Below, piece by piece: positions 1-9,042 of a stretch of DNA of 40,657 nucleotides. A model generated the notes under the pieces. The model saw only the letters and a program-made list of their open reading frames with translations. It ran no database searches and was not told the DNA's origin. Within the stretch, counting starts at the first letter, position 1. Each line of letters opens with the position of its first letter. The translations under genes and the position numbers were made by a program. Source of the DNA: FEN-1297 sp964530445 (GTDB lineage: Bacteria > Bacteroidota > Ignavibacteria > Ignavibacteriales > Ignavibacteriaceae); contig CAZHBJ010000014.1 in the NCBI GenBank assembly GCA_964530445.1, positions 1 through 40,657 on the forward strand. Reading direction: 5' to 3'.

Positions 1-21
1 TTTTGTTTAAATGATTAAAAT

Positions 22-1821
22 TTATTCACTATAAATCTGATTTATTAAATCTTTGTATTTTTCTAAAATTATTTTTCTTTTAAGTTTAAGTGTTGGTGTT
101 AATTCGCGGGTTGCAATAGACCAATCTTCTGGAACAATTTCAAATTTTTTAATTTGCTCAATGTGTGAAAATCTTTTATTATATTTTTGAATGTCCTTCC
201 AAATTCTATCTTTCAATATTTTACATTTAGTTATGTCGGATATTTCAATATTATTATATCCTTTTTTCTCGCACCAATTTTGAATAAACTCATGATCCGG
301 TACAATTAAAGCCGCTGTAAACTTTCTATTTTCACCTATAACCATTATATTTTTTATAAACCAGGATTCTTTCATTTTATTCTCTATCGGAAGCGGTGCA
401 ACAAATTTTCCTCCGGAGGTTTTGAATACTTCTTTCATTCGATCAGTAATTTTTAAAAACCTGCCATCAATTAATTGTCCGATATCTCCTGTATGGAACC
501 ATCCGTCTTTGTCTAAAGCTTTATTAGTCAATTCAGGATTGTTATAATATCTCTTAAATACGTTACCGCCTTTTGCCAGAATCTCGCCATCTTCTGCAAT
601 TTTAATTTGAACATCCGGTATAGGCAATCCTACCGAACCTAAGTAATACTCACCTTCTATGAATCGATTACAAGCAATAACCGGCGACGTCTCTGTTAGT
701 CCATAACCTTCTCTTACGGGAATACCGGCACCTGTAAAAATTCTTGCAAGCCTTGGCTGCAGTGTAGCTGCACCGCTGATAATTCCTTTTACTTCGCCGC
801 CTAGAGCCTGTTGCCATTTTGAAAAAACTAGTCGCCGTGCGGCCTTCAATCGAATATTATAAAAGAAATTATTCTTTCCCATCGGATCATAATGATTTGC
901 CAAATTAACCGCCCAGCCGAAGATAGCTTTTTTTAATCCTTTTAGCTGCCTTCCTTTTTCCATTATTCTTTCATACACTTTTTCCAGCAGTCTTGGAACT
1001 GTAGTAAAATAATTCGGCTTAACTTCCAAAAAGTTCTCGGCTACTTTATCAATACTTTCAGCATAATATACCGAGCCCCCGACAGTTAAATAAAAGTAAA
1101 TACCTGTTCTCTCGAAAATGTGGCAAATAGGCAAAAAGCTTATCATTCTATGATTATTATTCATCGGCATAATTTTACTTAACGAGATGATATTGCTAAT
1201 AATGTTATGATGTGTCAGCATTACGCCTTTAGGTGTGCCCGTAGTACCCGAAGTATATATTATTGTTGCCAAATCATCCGGCTTAATCGAAGCCTCTATC
1301 GATTTAAGAGTCTCTTCGAGAGTCTTATCAGCTTGCCCGGAAATTTCAGTCCAGTGTTTTGCACCTTCAACTCTATCAAATGTATATACATTCTTAATTG
1401 AATTGGATTTCGGAAGTGCATGCTTAACTTTTTCATATAATTCTTTATCGGCAACAAAAACCAATTTAACTTGTGAATCATTAAAGATATAAACGAATTC
1501 TTCTTCAGACATTGTAGGGTACATAGGTACATCAATACAGCCGATTTGCAGTGTTCCAATATCTACAAAGTTCCATTCAGTTCTGCTCGGAGAAATTATT
1601 GCGAATTTGTCTCCAGGTTTATAACCTAATTTAAGAAGGCCCAAACTAAAGTTGTCAACTATCTCTTGGATTTTTTGAGAACTAAAACTTTCCCATTTCC
1701 CATCCTTCTTATCACATAAAGCATCCAAACGAGGATAGTGGTTTATCTGGTAAGGAACAATATCTATCAACCTCTTAATCCCCGATTCGAAATTCCTTTG
1801 TGTAGCTGTTGATAATGGCAT
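22..1821 (-). CDS. Long-chain acyl-CoA synthetase (AMP-forming, FadD15-like)
   Basis: This enzyme activates long-chain fatty acids to acyl-CoA through an acyl-adenylate. The AMP-binding P-loop reads YTSGTTGTPKG around residue 190, followed by the GYGLTETSP motif and the DGWFHTGD motif near the hinge to the small C-terminal domain. At about 600 residues it has the size of the bacterial long-chain (FACL) group and has no extra domains. A TTG lies six bases upstream at 1827, but the ATG at 1821 follows a purine-rich AAAGAAG and is preferred. It is divergent from an XRE regulator of the fatty-acyl type at 1960, with a 14-bp palindrome between them, which suggests that regulator controls it. The substrate chain length is inferred from family resemblance. 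Confidence 0.93.
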   Translation of the reverse strand: MPLSTATQRNFESGIKRLIDIVPYQINHYPRLDALCDKKDGKWESFSSQKIQEIVDNFSLGLLKLGYKPGDKFAIISPSRTEWNFVDIGTLQIGCIDVPMYPTMSEEEFVYIFNDSQVKLVFVADKELYEKVKHALPKSNSIKNVYTFDRVEGAKHWTEISGQADKTLEETLKSIEASIKPDDLATIIYTSGTTGTPKGVMLTHHNIISNIISLSKIMPMNNNHRMISFLPICHIFERTGIYFYLTVGGSVYYAESIDKVAENFLEVKPNYFTTVPRLLEKVYERIMEKGRQLKGLKKAIFGWAVNLANHYDPMGKNNFFYNIRLKAARRLVFSKWQQALGGEVKGIISGAATLQPRLARIFTGAGIPVREGYGLTETSPVIACNRFIEGEYYLGSVGLPIPDVQIKIAEDGEILAKGGNVFKRYYNNPELTNKALDKDGWFHTGDIGQLIDGRFLKITDRMKEVFKTSGGKFVAPLPIENKMKESWFIKNIMVIGENRKFTAALIVPDHEFIQNWCEKKGYNNIEISDITKCKILKDRIWKDIQKYNKRFSHIEQIKKFEIVPEDWSIATRELTPTLKLKRKIILEKYKDLINQIYSE

Positions 1822-1875
1822 ACTCAAACTTCTTTAATTTTAATTTGAATATATTTATCAAATTTTTAAAATACA

Positions 1876-1889
1876 AGCGAAATTTCGCT
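1876..1889. promoter_or_regulatory. Perfect 14-bp palindrome in the fadD/XRE divergent region, candidate operator
   Basis: AGCGAAATTTCGCT is a perfect two-fold palindrome lying about 55 bases upstream of the acyl-CoA ligase start and about 70 bases upstream of the XRE gene. Two further copies of TAAATATTT lie at 1906-1914 and 1940-1948. There is no following T-run, so it does not look like a terminator. The position suits a dimeric DNA-binding protein, most simply the product of the adjacent XRE gene; that is inference. Confidence 0.45.
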
Positions 1890-1959
1890 ATTGACGATTT
1901 TTTGCTAAATATTTAATTTGATTTTGATATATTGCACAGTAAATATTTTAACGGAAATT

Positions 1960-3447
1960 ATGGCTAAAGGAAATTATATAAAGCTGATATTCGGCTTAAA
2001 GCTTAAACAGATGAGACAGGATAAAAAAATGCTGCTTTCGGACCTAGCATCGAAAAGCGGAATGTCGGTTTCTTATTTAAATGAAATTGAAAGCGGCAAG
2101 AAATATCCCAAGGCGGATAAAATAACCGCACTTGCTGACGCTTTGGAAGTACCTTATGATAAACTGGTTTCGCTCAAGCTGGTGAGAAACCTTGCGCCTA
2201 TCGAGGAATTTTTGGAATCTAATATTCTTGAACAATTGCCGCTTGATCATTATGGAATTGATATCAACAAATTAATTATGCTGATGGCTAATTCGTCCAT
2301 GCAGTTGAGCGCTTTAATTGCGGCTTTTATTGAAATGGCAAAAACATCCGAATTAAGCCAGAATAATTTCAGTAAGACTGCATTAAGAACCTTTAAAGAA
2401 TTCAACGAAAATTATTTTGAAGACTTAGAAATTTCCGTTAAGAATTTTTATAAGGAATTTAAAATTAAAGAATCATACAAAATAGGATTTAATAAACTTA
2501 AAAAGATTTTGGAGGATAATTATAATTACGAAATCGATGAATGTTCCTTGAATAAATACCCTGAATTAAATGAGCTGAGAGCTTATGTTATAAAAGGCAA
2601 AAAATCAAAATTATTTTTAAATAGTAAATTATCCGAAGCACAAAAGTCTTTTGTTGCCGGAAAGGAATTGGCATATAATTATCTGGGAATAAAAGACCGA
2701 AGTTTCATATACTCCGGTTTAAGCTTAAAAACTTTCGATCATCTGCTAAATTATTTTAAAGTGTCTTATTTCTCAACCGCATTATTAGTAAACTGCGATT
2801 TGTTGGTCGGGGATTTAAAAAGATTCCTTAATCATAAAAATTGGGAGGGGGATAAATTTCTATCGATAATAAATAAATACAATGCAACAACCGAAATGTT
2901 TTTTCAAAGGATGACAAATATTTCTTCCAAATTTCTAAGTTTAAACAATCTTTTTTTTCTCCGGTATAATTATGATGCACTTGCAAAAAAATACAGGTTA
3001 TCCAATGAGCTTAGACTAAATACCCGTCATAGTCCCGGCGGCTACCAGGAAAACGAACATTACTGTAGGAGATGGCTTTCCTTTGAAACAATTAACGAAT
3101 TTGAAAGCAAACTCAAAAAAGACAAAAAGTTTTCGGGCAGAACTGTCGGTGTCCTGCATTCAAAATTTTTTGATTTTAAAGATGAGTACTTATGTATTTC
3201 CGTGGCACAGAGGGGCAACCTTCAAAAAAATACTTTTTCAAGCTTAACTATCGGATTCCAGGTTAACGATAATTTGAAGGAAAAAATAAAATTCTGGAAT
3301 GACTCGCAGATACCCATAAAAATAGTAAACGATACATGTGAGAAATGTAAAATAACCGACTGTCGTGAAAGAGCAGCACAGCCAACAACTGCTGAGAAAA
3401 TAGAAAAATCTTTGTTGGTTGAAAAGACACTTAAACAATTAACTTAA
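1960..3447 (+). CDS. XRE-family regulator with ImmA/IrrE-like and DUF2083-like domains (ScfR/PccR/RamB type)
   Basis: An N-terminal helix-turn-helix of the Cro/CI type occupies about residues 8-60 (LSDLASKSGMSVSYLNEIES). The long C-terminal part resembles the ImmA/IrrE plus DUF2083 arrangement of short-chain fatty acyl-CoA regulators. The position of the zinc-peptidase HExxH reads GKELAY (K235, E236, Y239), so both histidines are missing and the domain is probably a sensor, not a peptidase. Near the C-terminus C460, C463 and C468 form a CxxCxxxxC cluster that could bind metal or a cofactor. An earlier in-frame ATG at 1918 exists, but the ATG at 1960 (MAKGN) places the HTH close to the N-terminus as usual. 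Divergent from the acyl-CoA ligase, which is its likely target. The ligand is unknown. Confidence 0.85.
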   Translation: MAKGNYIKLIFGLKLKQMRQDKKMLLSDLASKSGMSVSYLNEIESGKKYPKADKITALADALEVPYDKLVSLKLVRNLAPIEEFLESNILEQLPLDHYGIDINKLIMLMANSSMQLSALIAAFIEMAKTSELSQNNFSKTALRTFKEFNENYFEDLEISVKNFYKEFKIKESYKIGFNKLKKILEDNYNYEIDECSLNKYPELNELRAYVIKGKKSKLFLNSKLSEAQKSFVAGKELAYNYLGIKDRSFIYSGLSLKTFDHLLNYFKVSYFSTALLVNCDLLVGDLKRFLNHKNWEGDKFLSIINKYNATTEMFFQRMTNISSKFLSLNNLFFLRYNYDALAKKYRLSNELRLNTRHSPGGYQENEHYCRRWLSFETINEFESKLKKDKKFSGRTVGVLHSKFFDFKDEYLCISVAQRGNLQKNTFSSLTIGFQVNDNLKEKIKFWNDSQIPIKIVNDTCEKCKITDCRERAAQPTTAEKIEKSLLVEKTLKQLT

Positions 3448-3460
3448 AACTTGAAATCAC

Positions 3461-3901
3461 TTAGTTTGATAGATTTATCTTCTCAAATTCTTCTATTTTC
3501 TTTTTTATCCTATCCGGCGTTGCAAATGAAATTTGTTTTGTGTAATCGTAAGAAACTAATTTTGTCAGTGCAGATGCAGCAACAACTTTCATCCCGTTTT
3601 TATTAACTAAAATGAGATGTTCCACATCGGAGCTTTTATTCCCCATTTTAGAAACCCGTGTAGCAACTTCAACTTCATCGCCCAGCATTATCGGCAAATG
3701 ATAATTGATCTCAATCTTGGCAATAACTGCTTCAAAGTCTAAACCGTTCTTAGGTTTATCAAGTACATCTTTAAAATATGCAATCCTTGCTTCCTCAAGA
3801 TATGAGAGATAAGTTGCATTATTAACATGACGCATTGCATCGAGATCGGAAAATCTAACTTTAATTTTTATTTTATGTTTAAAAAGATTTATATCATACA
3901 T
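3461..3901 (-). CDS. Acyl-CoA thioesterase, 4-hydroxybenzoyl-CoA thioesterase/YbgC family
   Basis: A single hotdog-fold domain fills the 146 residues. The diagnostic N-terminal motif is FSDLDAMRHVNNATYLSYLEEAR, with the Asp at the end of SDLD at the usual catalytic position and the asparagines and tyrosine that follow. Such enzymes hydrolyse acyl-CoA or acyl-ACP thioesters in the cytoplasm; substrate cannot be read from the sequence. It lies 23 bases downstream of the threonine aldolase on the same strand and is convergent with the XRE regulator, ending 13 bases away. With the acyl-CoA ligase and regulator nearby, a role in fatty-acyl turnover is plausible but inferred. Confidence 0.87.
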   Translation of the reverse strand: MYDINLFKHKIKIKVRFSDLDAMRHVNNATYLSYLEEARIAYFKDVLDKPKNGLDFEAVIAKIEINYHLPIMLGDEVEVATRVSKMGNKSSDVEHLILVNKNGMKVVAASALTKLVSYDYTKQISFATPDRIKKKIEEFEKINLSN

Positions 3902-3924
3902 AACAAATTGAGTACTCTTTTAAT

Positions 3925-4956
3925 TTATTTGAAAACATTCTTAATTATTTCAACAGCTTTGTTAATATCTTCAAAGCTGACATCCAAATGAGTAATTGCC
4001 CTTAAATAGCCAACTTTACCTTCCGATATAAGCAAGCCTTTTTCTTTACATTTTATTATTGCATCTTCAACATTGAATGAATTGGATTTAAAAATAACAA
4101 TGTTTGTCTGGACCGAATCCAAATCAATTTCTAGTAAAGGAAGCTCGCTTATCGTTTTGGCAAGCGTCTTTGCCTTTTGATGATCTTCTTCGAGTCTTTC
4201 TATATTATTTTTTAATGCATATAATCCTGCAGCAGCTAAAATTCCGATCTGCCTCATACCGCCGCCCCAGGCCTTTCTAACTCGAAAAGCTTCTTTAATA
4301 AAATCTTTGGAGCCTGCAATTATCGATCCGACAGGCGCACCTAAGCCTTTTGATAAACAGCAAGAAATAGAATCGAAGTGTGAAGCATATTCTTTTACAG
4401 AAATTTTTGACGCGACCGAAGCGTTCCAAATTCTTGCACCGTCCAGATGATATTTCAAATTATATTTTTTCGCCAACGCTTCAATCTTAACAATATTATC
4501 AAGCGGATGAATCATTCCCCCGGCTCTGTTATGAGTATTTTCAATTTCAATTACTTTTGATCTCGGCATGTAATATGCACTTTCAGGTCTAATAAACGGT
4601 TCAATTTGATCCGGGGTAATAACGCCGTTTTTTCCGTCAATCGGCATTAACTGAATTCCGCTTAATACAGCCGGAGAGCCTGATTCATATTGAAATATAT
4701 GCGCATCTCTTTCACAAATTACTTCATCTGCAGGATTCGTATGAACGTTTAAGCAAACCTGATTTCCCATAACACCGCTGCTAACAAACAAGGAAGCTTC
4801 CTTTCCTAAAAGATCCGCAGCATATTCCTGGAGTTCGTTAACAGTCGGATCCTCTTGGAATACATCATCCCCTACTTCCGCATTATAAATTGCCTTCCTC
4901 ATCTCCTCGGAAGGCTTTGTAACAGTATCGCTTCTTAAGTCAATAAATTTATTCAT
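3925..4956 (-). CDS. ltaE: Low-specificity L-threonine aldolase
   Basis: This PLP enzyme cleaves L-threonine or allo-threonine to glycine and acetaldehyde. The N-terminus DLRSDTVTKPSEEMR and the following GDDVFQEDPTVNELQ are signatures of the family. The PLP lysine is K203 in SCCLSKGLGAPVGS, and the preceding YHLDGAR supplies the Asp/Arg that contact the cofactor. At 343 residues it matches the usual length and is a full-length fold-type I aminotransferase-like chain. It begins at ATG 4956 and probably forms a two-gene unit with the downstream thioesterase. Confidence 0.94.
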   Translation of the reverse strand: MNKFIDLRSDTVTKPSEEMRKAIYNAEVGDDVFQEDPTVNELQEYAADLLGKEASLFVSSGVMGNQVCLNVHTNPADEVICERDAHIFQYESGSPAVLSGIQLMPIDGKNGVITPDQIEPFIRPESAYYMPRSKVIEIENTHNRAGGMIHPLDNIVKIEALAKKYNLKYHLDGARIWNASVASKISVKEYASHFDSISCCLSKGLGAPVGSIIAGSKDFIKEAFRVRKAWGGGMRQIGILAAAGLYALKNNIERLEEDHQKAKTLAKTISELPLLEIDLDSVQTNIVIFKSNSFNVEDAIIKCKEKGLLISEGKVGYLRAITHLDVSFEDINKAVEIIKNVFK

Positions 4957-5025
4957 AACCTTAAACCAATATTTGTAGAATTTTGTTTTAATTAAATTTT
5001 AAGCTATTAAAATTATAAATTCATA

Positions 5026-6717
5026 TTATAAATTGAACTTTATTTTAAGCTTTTTAAGTAAAAACAGCCCGAATATCCAAAGCGAAATTACAGAAGAAAG
5101 GACAGGAATAATCAAAGGATATTTGGTAAAAAATGTTTCAACATTTTCCAGCGGAACATTTCCGACTAAATATGTTTTTGTAAAAAATTTCGATTCTATT
5201 TTAGTCCTTCCTACCGGATCAATTATGCAGCTTATTCCGCCGTTAGCTGCTCTAATTACCGTCCGCCTGTTTTCAACGGCACGAAGTACGGCAATTTCTT
5301 TATGTTGATATGGTCCGCTTGAGTTACCGTACCAGCTGTCGTTTGTTACTATCGCAATAAACCTTGCACCTTTACGAACAAAATTAGTAATAAAATACGG
5401 GAAGACAGATTCAAAACACACCAAACCATTTATAATTATTGAATCTGAGATACCGGAATTTTTCATTCCCTTTTTGAAATTCGGATTCGGTATTTCAAAA
5501 TTGGTCGTATCTCTTCCCTTGTTCCAACTGCTGATCCCTACTTCCCACTTAATAATTTTACCGAGGAACGGCAGAGCGTTAACAAATGGAACCCTTTCTC
5601 CAAACGGCACGAGTTTCATTTTATCATAGGTTTGTGTTTCCCAGGTATTCGGAGAAAATAGTATAATTCCGTTATAGCTGGTATAGTAAAAATCACCGTT
5701 GGAAGATTCCCTGGCATCAGATGGTATTTTTTGTCCTTTATAATAATATTTTACAAGAGGCATTCCCGATAGGAGGTAAACATTTTTTCCCCGTACAAAA
5801 TTGTAAATTGAATCAACTAAATTATTATAATTTCCGTCCATCAAATAAACACCCAAAGCTGTTTCAGGCCAGACCACTAATTTAGCACCCTTATCTACTG
5901 CTTTCCGGGATAAAGTAAGGTAAAGGTTTGTCAATTGATTTAAATTACTTCCTTCCCATTTTTTCCAGGGATTAAGATTTGGCTGAATCAATCCCACTTT
6001 TATGGTTTTATCTGAAACTTTAAAGGTCGAGTATTTGAAAATTCCGTATGACAATATGAAAATAAAAATTAATAAGGCGGCAGTTAAATTAACTATAAAC
6101 TTTTTTCTCGAACTTCTATAATTAATAATTGCCTTATAAAAAAATATATTTATATAAACGACGACAAGAGACAATCCGACAGCGCCGATTATATCCGCTA
6201 TTTGAATAAAGACTACAAAATGAGCCAGACCGTTTCCCAATGTAAGCCAGGGAAAGCTGGCATCGGTAAGCATATAAAGATATTCATACGTAACCCAAAA
6301 AAGAGGGAATAAAAAGATTATATTTTTATATGGAAAAACTTTTCTAGATAAATATAAAAGTGTAGAAGGTATTAAAAATAAAAGAGGTTCAAAAAACAAT
6401 AATGTTCCGCCTGCAATCATTAAAAACGGATCGGCGGATTTTTGCCAGCTTCCGACCCAATACAAAGTAATTACACTGAAAACAAAGAATGTTAAATAAG
6501 TAGCTTTATTTATTTCGGCAAGTGTTTCTCTTCTTTCAACAACATATAAATAAGGGATCAATCCGAAAAATAACAGAAGACAAAAGGGAAAAGGAAACGG
6601 CGGGAAACCGATTCCCATCATAACTCCGCTAAGTATTAACAATAATCTTTCTTTATTCTTTTTTGCCTTCTCTTCAGGTGAAAGCTTCAATCTATTTTTC
6701 CAAAAAATAAAATTCAA
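5026..6717 (-). CDS. lnt: Apolipoprotein N-acyltransferase
   Basis: Lnt transfers a third acyl chain to the N-terminal cysteine of lipoproteins at the outer face of the inner membrane. The N-terminal half has several hydrophobic segments (residues about 25-220), then a nitrilase-like catalytic domain. The triad can be placed at E285 (VVWPETALG), K368 (KMKLVPFGERVPF) and C434 (GLVCFESVFP), with a final membrane helix near the C-terminus (VLSSVISLWIFGLFLL). The start is a TTG at 6717 that overlaps the DedA stop as TTGA, and no ATG occurs before residue 34, so translational coupling is likely. Last gene of a five-gene minus-strand operon. Confidence 0.94.
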   Translation of the reverse strand: MNFIFWKNRLKLSPEEKAKKNKERLLLILSGVMMGIGFPPFPFPFCLLLFFGLIPYLYVVERRETLAEINKATYLTFFVFSVITLYWVGSWQKSADPFLMIAGGTLLFFEPLLFLIPSTLLYLSRKVFPYKNIIFLFPLFWVTYEYLYMLTDASFPWLTLGNGLAHFVVFIQIADIIGAVGLSLVVVYINIFFYKAIINYRSSRKKFIVNLTAALLIFIFILSYGIFKYSTFKVSDKTIKVGLIQPNLNPWKKWEGSNLNQLTNLYLTLSRKAVDKGAKLVVWPETALGVYLMDGNYNNLVDSIYNFVRGKNVYLLSGMPLVKYYYKGQKIPSDARESSNGDFYYTSYNGIILFSPNTWETQTYDKMKLVPFGERVPFVNALPFLGKIIKWEVGISSWNKGRDTTNFEIPNPNFKKGMKNSGISDSIIINGLVCFESVFPYFITNFVRKGARFIAIVTNDSWYGNSSGPYQHKEIAVLRAVENRRTVIRAANGGISCIIDPVGRTKIESKFFTKTYLVGNVPLENVETFFTKYPLIIPVLSSVISLWIFGLFLLKKLKIKFNL

Positions 6718-7328
6718 TCCTTAAGCCGTTTTCTTTTAGATATGAAATATCTAAAAATATAAATTAAAATTATGAGAGCAGTGATACCCAAAACAATATT
6801 GCTGTAAGTCGACAAATATTTATCTACTAAGACAATATTTTTTCCGAAAAGAATTCCCAGATAAATTATAATTGAATTCCAGGCCAAAGCACTAATGGTT
6901 GCAAAGATTGCAGTTTTCTTTGCATCCAATTCGCTTAACCCGCCGAAGAGAGAAATAACAGAACGGGTTCCGGGTAAAAACCGGTTTATTAAAATTATCA
7001 AGTAACCATATCTCATAAACCAATGTTCAACTTTATCCAATCCTTCGGTAGGAAGAAATTTAATTTTACCTGCCCTAACGACTTTTTTATCGAGCTGCGA
7101 ACCGATATAGAATAAAGCCATAAACCCCAATACACTGCCCAGGCTTGTTAAAATAAGAGTCGGGACAAAATTAATTGAATGAGTTACGATTAATGAGCCG
7201 CCTATTACAACAACCAGATCACTCGGCGAAGGAGGGAAAACATTTTCTATAAAAGCAAAAAAGAAAAGAGCTACATAAATCCAGAAAGGACTTAAGGCCG
7301 AAATAAAATCTAGGATATTTTCAAGCAT
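6714..7328 (-). CDS. DedA family membrane protein
   Basis: A small integral membrane protein of the DedA/SNARE-associated family, members of which act in phospholipid (undecaprenyl phosphate or related) flipping and envelope homeostasis. The two re-entrant motifs are visible: ENVFPPSPSDLVVVIGG near residue 30 and RFLPGTRSVISLFGG near residue 115, the latter carrying the conserved Arg-x3-Pro-Gly-x-Arg. Hydrophobic segments are at about 12-30, 45-75, 135-160 and 175-195. The 204 residues are typical. It overlaps lnt by four bases and begins one base after the ispF stop. Confidence 0.9.
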   Translation of the reverse strand: MLENILDFISALSPFWIYVALFFFAFIENVFPPSPSDLVVVIGGSLIVTHSINFVPTLILTSLGSVLGFMALFYIGSQLDKKVVRAGKIKFLPTEGLDKVEHWFMRYGYLIILINRFLPGTRSVISLFGGLSELDAKKTAIFATISALAWNSIIIYLGILFGKNIVLVDKYLSTYSNIVLGITALIILIYIFRYFISKRKRLKD

Positions 7329-7329
7329 G

Positions 7330-7818
7330 TTATTTTTGTATATAAATTAAGACACTAGCCATAGCCGAAACCCCTTCTTCCCTGCCTGTGAATCCGAGTT
7401 TTTCGGTAGTTGTTGCCTTTATAGAAATTTGTTCAATATCTGCTTTAAGTATACCGGCAATATTTTCTCTAATCTTTTTTATGAATGGTAAAAGTTTCGG
7501 CCTCTGCAAGATTACAACAGCATCTACGTTTCCTAAAACGTAACCTTTCTGCATAACCAGTTCATATACTTTCTGTAATAAAATTAAGCTGTCGGCATTT
7601 TTGTATTTTTCATCGGTATCCGGGAAATGCTGACCGATATCGCCTAAAGCGGCAGCGCCTAGCAGTGCATCGCTTATTGCATGCAAAAGGACGTCGGCAT
7701 CCGAATGGCCGAGAAGACCTTTTTCAAAAGGAATATTTACACCACCGATAATCAGCTTTCTATTTTCAGCAAATGCATGAACATCAAACCCGATACCTGT
7801 TCTGAATTCCCTGCTCAA
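7330..7818 (-). CDS. ispF: 2-C-methyl-D-erythritol 2,4-cyclodiphosphate synthase
   Basis: IspF is the fifth enzyme of the MEP isoprenoid pathway, cyclising CDP-methylerythritol 2-phosphate with release of CMP. The metal ligands D12, H14 (GIGFDVHAF) and H46 (LLHAISDAL) are present, with the HSDAD motif at 38-42 and the C-terminal TTTEKLGFTGREEGVSAMA region. Its 162 residues match the family. The start is TTG at 7818, eight bases after a GAGG ribosome-binding site, overlapping the acylphosphatase stop as TTGA. The ispD partner gene is not in the window. Confidence 0.95.
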   Translation of the reverse strand: MSREFRTGIGFDVHAFAENRKLIIGGVNIPFEKGLLGHSDADVLLHAISDALLGAAALGDIGQHFPDTDEKYKNADSLILLQKVYELVMQKGYVLGNVDAVVILQRPKLLPFIKKIRENIAGILKADIEQISIKATTTEKLGFTGREEGVSAMASVLIYIQK

Positions 7819-8099
7819 TATCTTACCTCAAAACCTTTAAACTCATTTTTATACTCAAACCATTCAATGGTACAATTTGTTACCGAAGCATGAGAAGGAC
7901 CGACTCTGATTTGTTTAAAAAGTTCTTCAATCAAAGCAACCTCTCCTTCTGCAACGGTTAGAACTTCACCCGAAAATAAATTCTTCACAAAGCCTTTTAA
8001 TCCTAGGCTTCCGGCTTTTCGCAGCACGAAATATCTAAAACCGACGCCTTGAACAAGTCCGGTTGCGATTATTTCCGCCCGTTTTAAATTTTCAGCCAT
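7815..8099 (-). CDS. acyP: Acylphosphatase
   Basis: A 94-residue cytoplasmic enzyme that hydrolyses acyl phosphates. The family signature GLVQGVGFRYFV contains the phosphate-binding loop and catalytic R22, and the second catalytic residue N40 is in GFVKNL. The C-terminal GFEVRY is also typical. It overlaps ispF by four bases and its own start lies within the end of the EamA gene (eight-base overlap), so it is translated as part of the compact operon. Confidence 0.93.
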   Translation of the reverse strand: MAENLKRAEIIATGLVQGVGFRYFVLRKAGSLGLKGFVKNLFSGEVLTVAEGEVALIEELFKQIRVGPSHASVTNCTIEWFEYKNEFKGFEVRY

Positions 8100-9003
8100 T
8101 ACTTGGTTTTATTTTATTAAAAAATTCGGTAACTAAAAGACCTGTAAATATAAGTATACCTCCTAAAAAGCCAAAGTGAGAAATTCTTTCATTAATGACA
8201 AAGTAGGCAAACAAAGCCGCAAATACCGGCTCAAAGGAAAAGATTATTCCCGCTTTTGTAGGAGTAACTACTTTTTGATATTTGGTCTGTAAAGTTGTTG
8301 TTAATATTGTAGCTAAAATAGAAGTGTAAAGAAAAGCAAACAGTACATTGTTATTGAAAGAAAATTCAACAGGCTCAATATTAGTTACCGAAAGAAATAA
8401 AGTAAGAAATAATCCGCAAACCGCTGTTACACTAATCTGTAAAAAAACCAGAGGAAGAAAATTTTGTTTCTTGCTTATAATATCAAGATAAACTAGATAT
8501 GCTGCATATGCAATTGCACATAACAGAGTAAAAAAATCACCGGTATTAAAGCCTGATCCGATTTCGTGAAAAATATCCCAAATTGACGCGCCTTTACTGG
8601 AAAGGAAAATCAATCCTAAAATAACAAATACAACTCCTATTAAATTAGTTCCGCTCGGTTTTTTCTTTTCAAACATTAATTGAAAAACCGGTGTGAAGAG
8701 AATGAAAGAGCCGGTAATAAATCCGGATTTGGTAGCAGAAGTATATTTCAGTCCTATTGTTTGAGATGTAAAGCCGAGGAAGTACATTAAGCCCAATAAA
8801 ATTCCCCCTGTAATTAACTCTTTATTCATGTTCTTAAAAACTTTGGACATAAAAGGCAAAAGCAGAAGAGTTGCAAAAGAGAATCTAATTGTTACAAAAA
8901 GGATAGGCGAAACACTTTGAAGCGCAACTTTTATAATAACAAAAGTGGCACCCCAGATAAGAGTAACAAATAACAATATGCTTTCGCCCGAGTATTTTTT
9001 CAT
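8092..9003 (-). CDS. EamA/DMT-superfamily transporter
   Basis: A ten-helix drug/metabolite transporter composed of two EamA repeats (about residues 7-135 and 150-295). The first repeat begins LLFVTLIWGATFVIIK, typical of DMT exporters, and the second ends with ALFAYFVINERISHFGFLGG followed by a last helix. These proteins export amino acids, metabolites or drugs; the substrate is not readable here. It is the first gene of the operon leading through acyP, ispF, dedA and lnt; the 154-bp mobile-like element lies immediately upstream. Confidence 0.88.
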   Translation of the reverse strand: MKKYSGESILLFVTLIWGATFVIIKVALQSVSPILFVTIRFSFATLLLLPFMSKVFKNMNKELITGGILLGLMYFLGFTSQTIGLKYTSATKSGFITGSFILFTPVFQLMFEKKKPSGTNLIGVVFVILGLIFLSSKGASIWDIFHEIGSGFNTGDFFTLLCAIAYAAYLVYLDIISKKQNFLPLVFLQISVTAVCGLFLTLFLSVTNIEPVEFSFNNNVLFAFLYTSILATILTTTLQTKYQKVVTPTKAGIIFSFEPVFAALFAYFVINERISHFGFLGGILIFTGLLVTEFFNKIKPSNG

Positions 9004-9042
9004 TACTAGATTTTTAGGAATTATATTATGATTAAACCAAAA

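Noticed and set aside
7540..7568. GTAACC followed 17 bases later by CATATA inside ispF
   Set aside because: The -10 half does not match GTCATA, and it lies antisense inside a gene.
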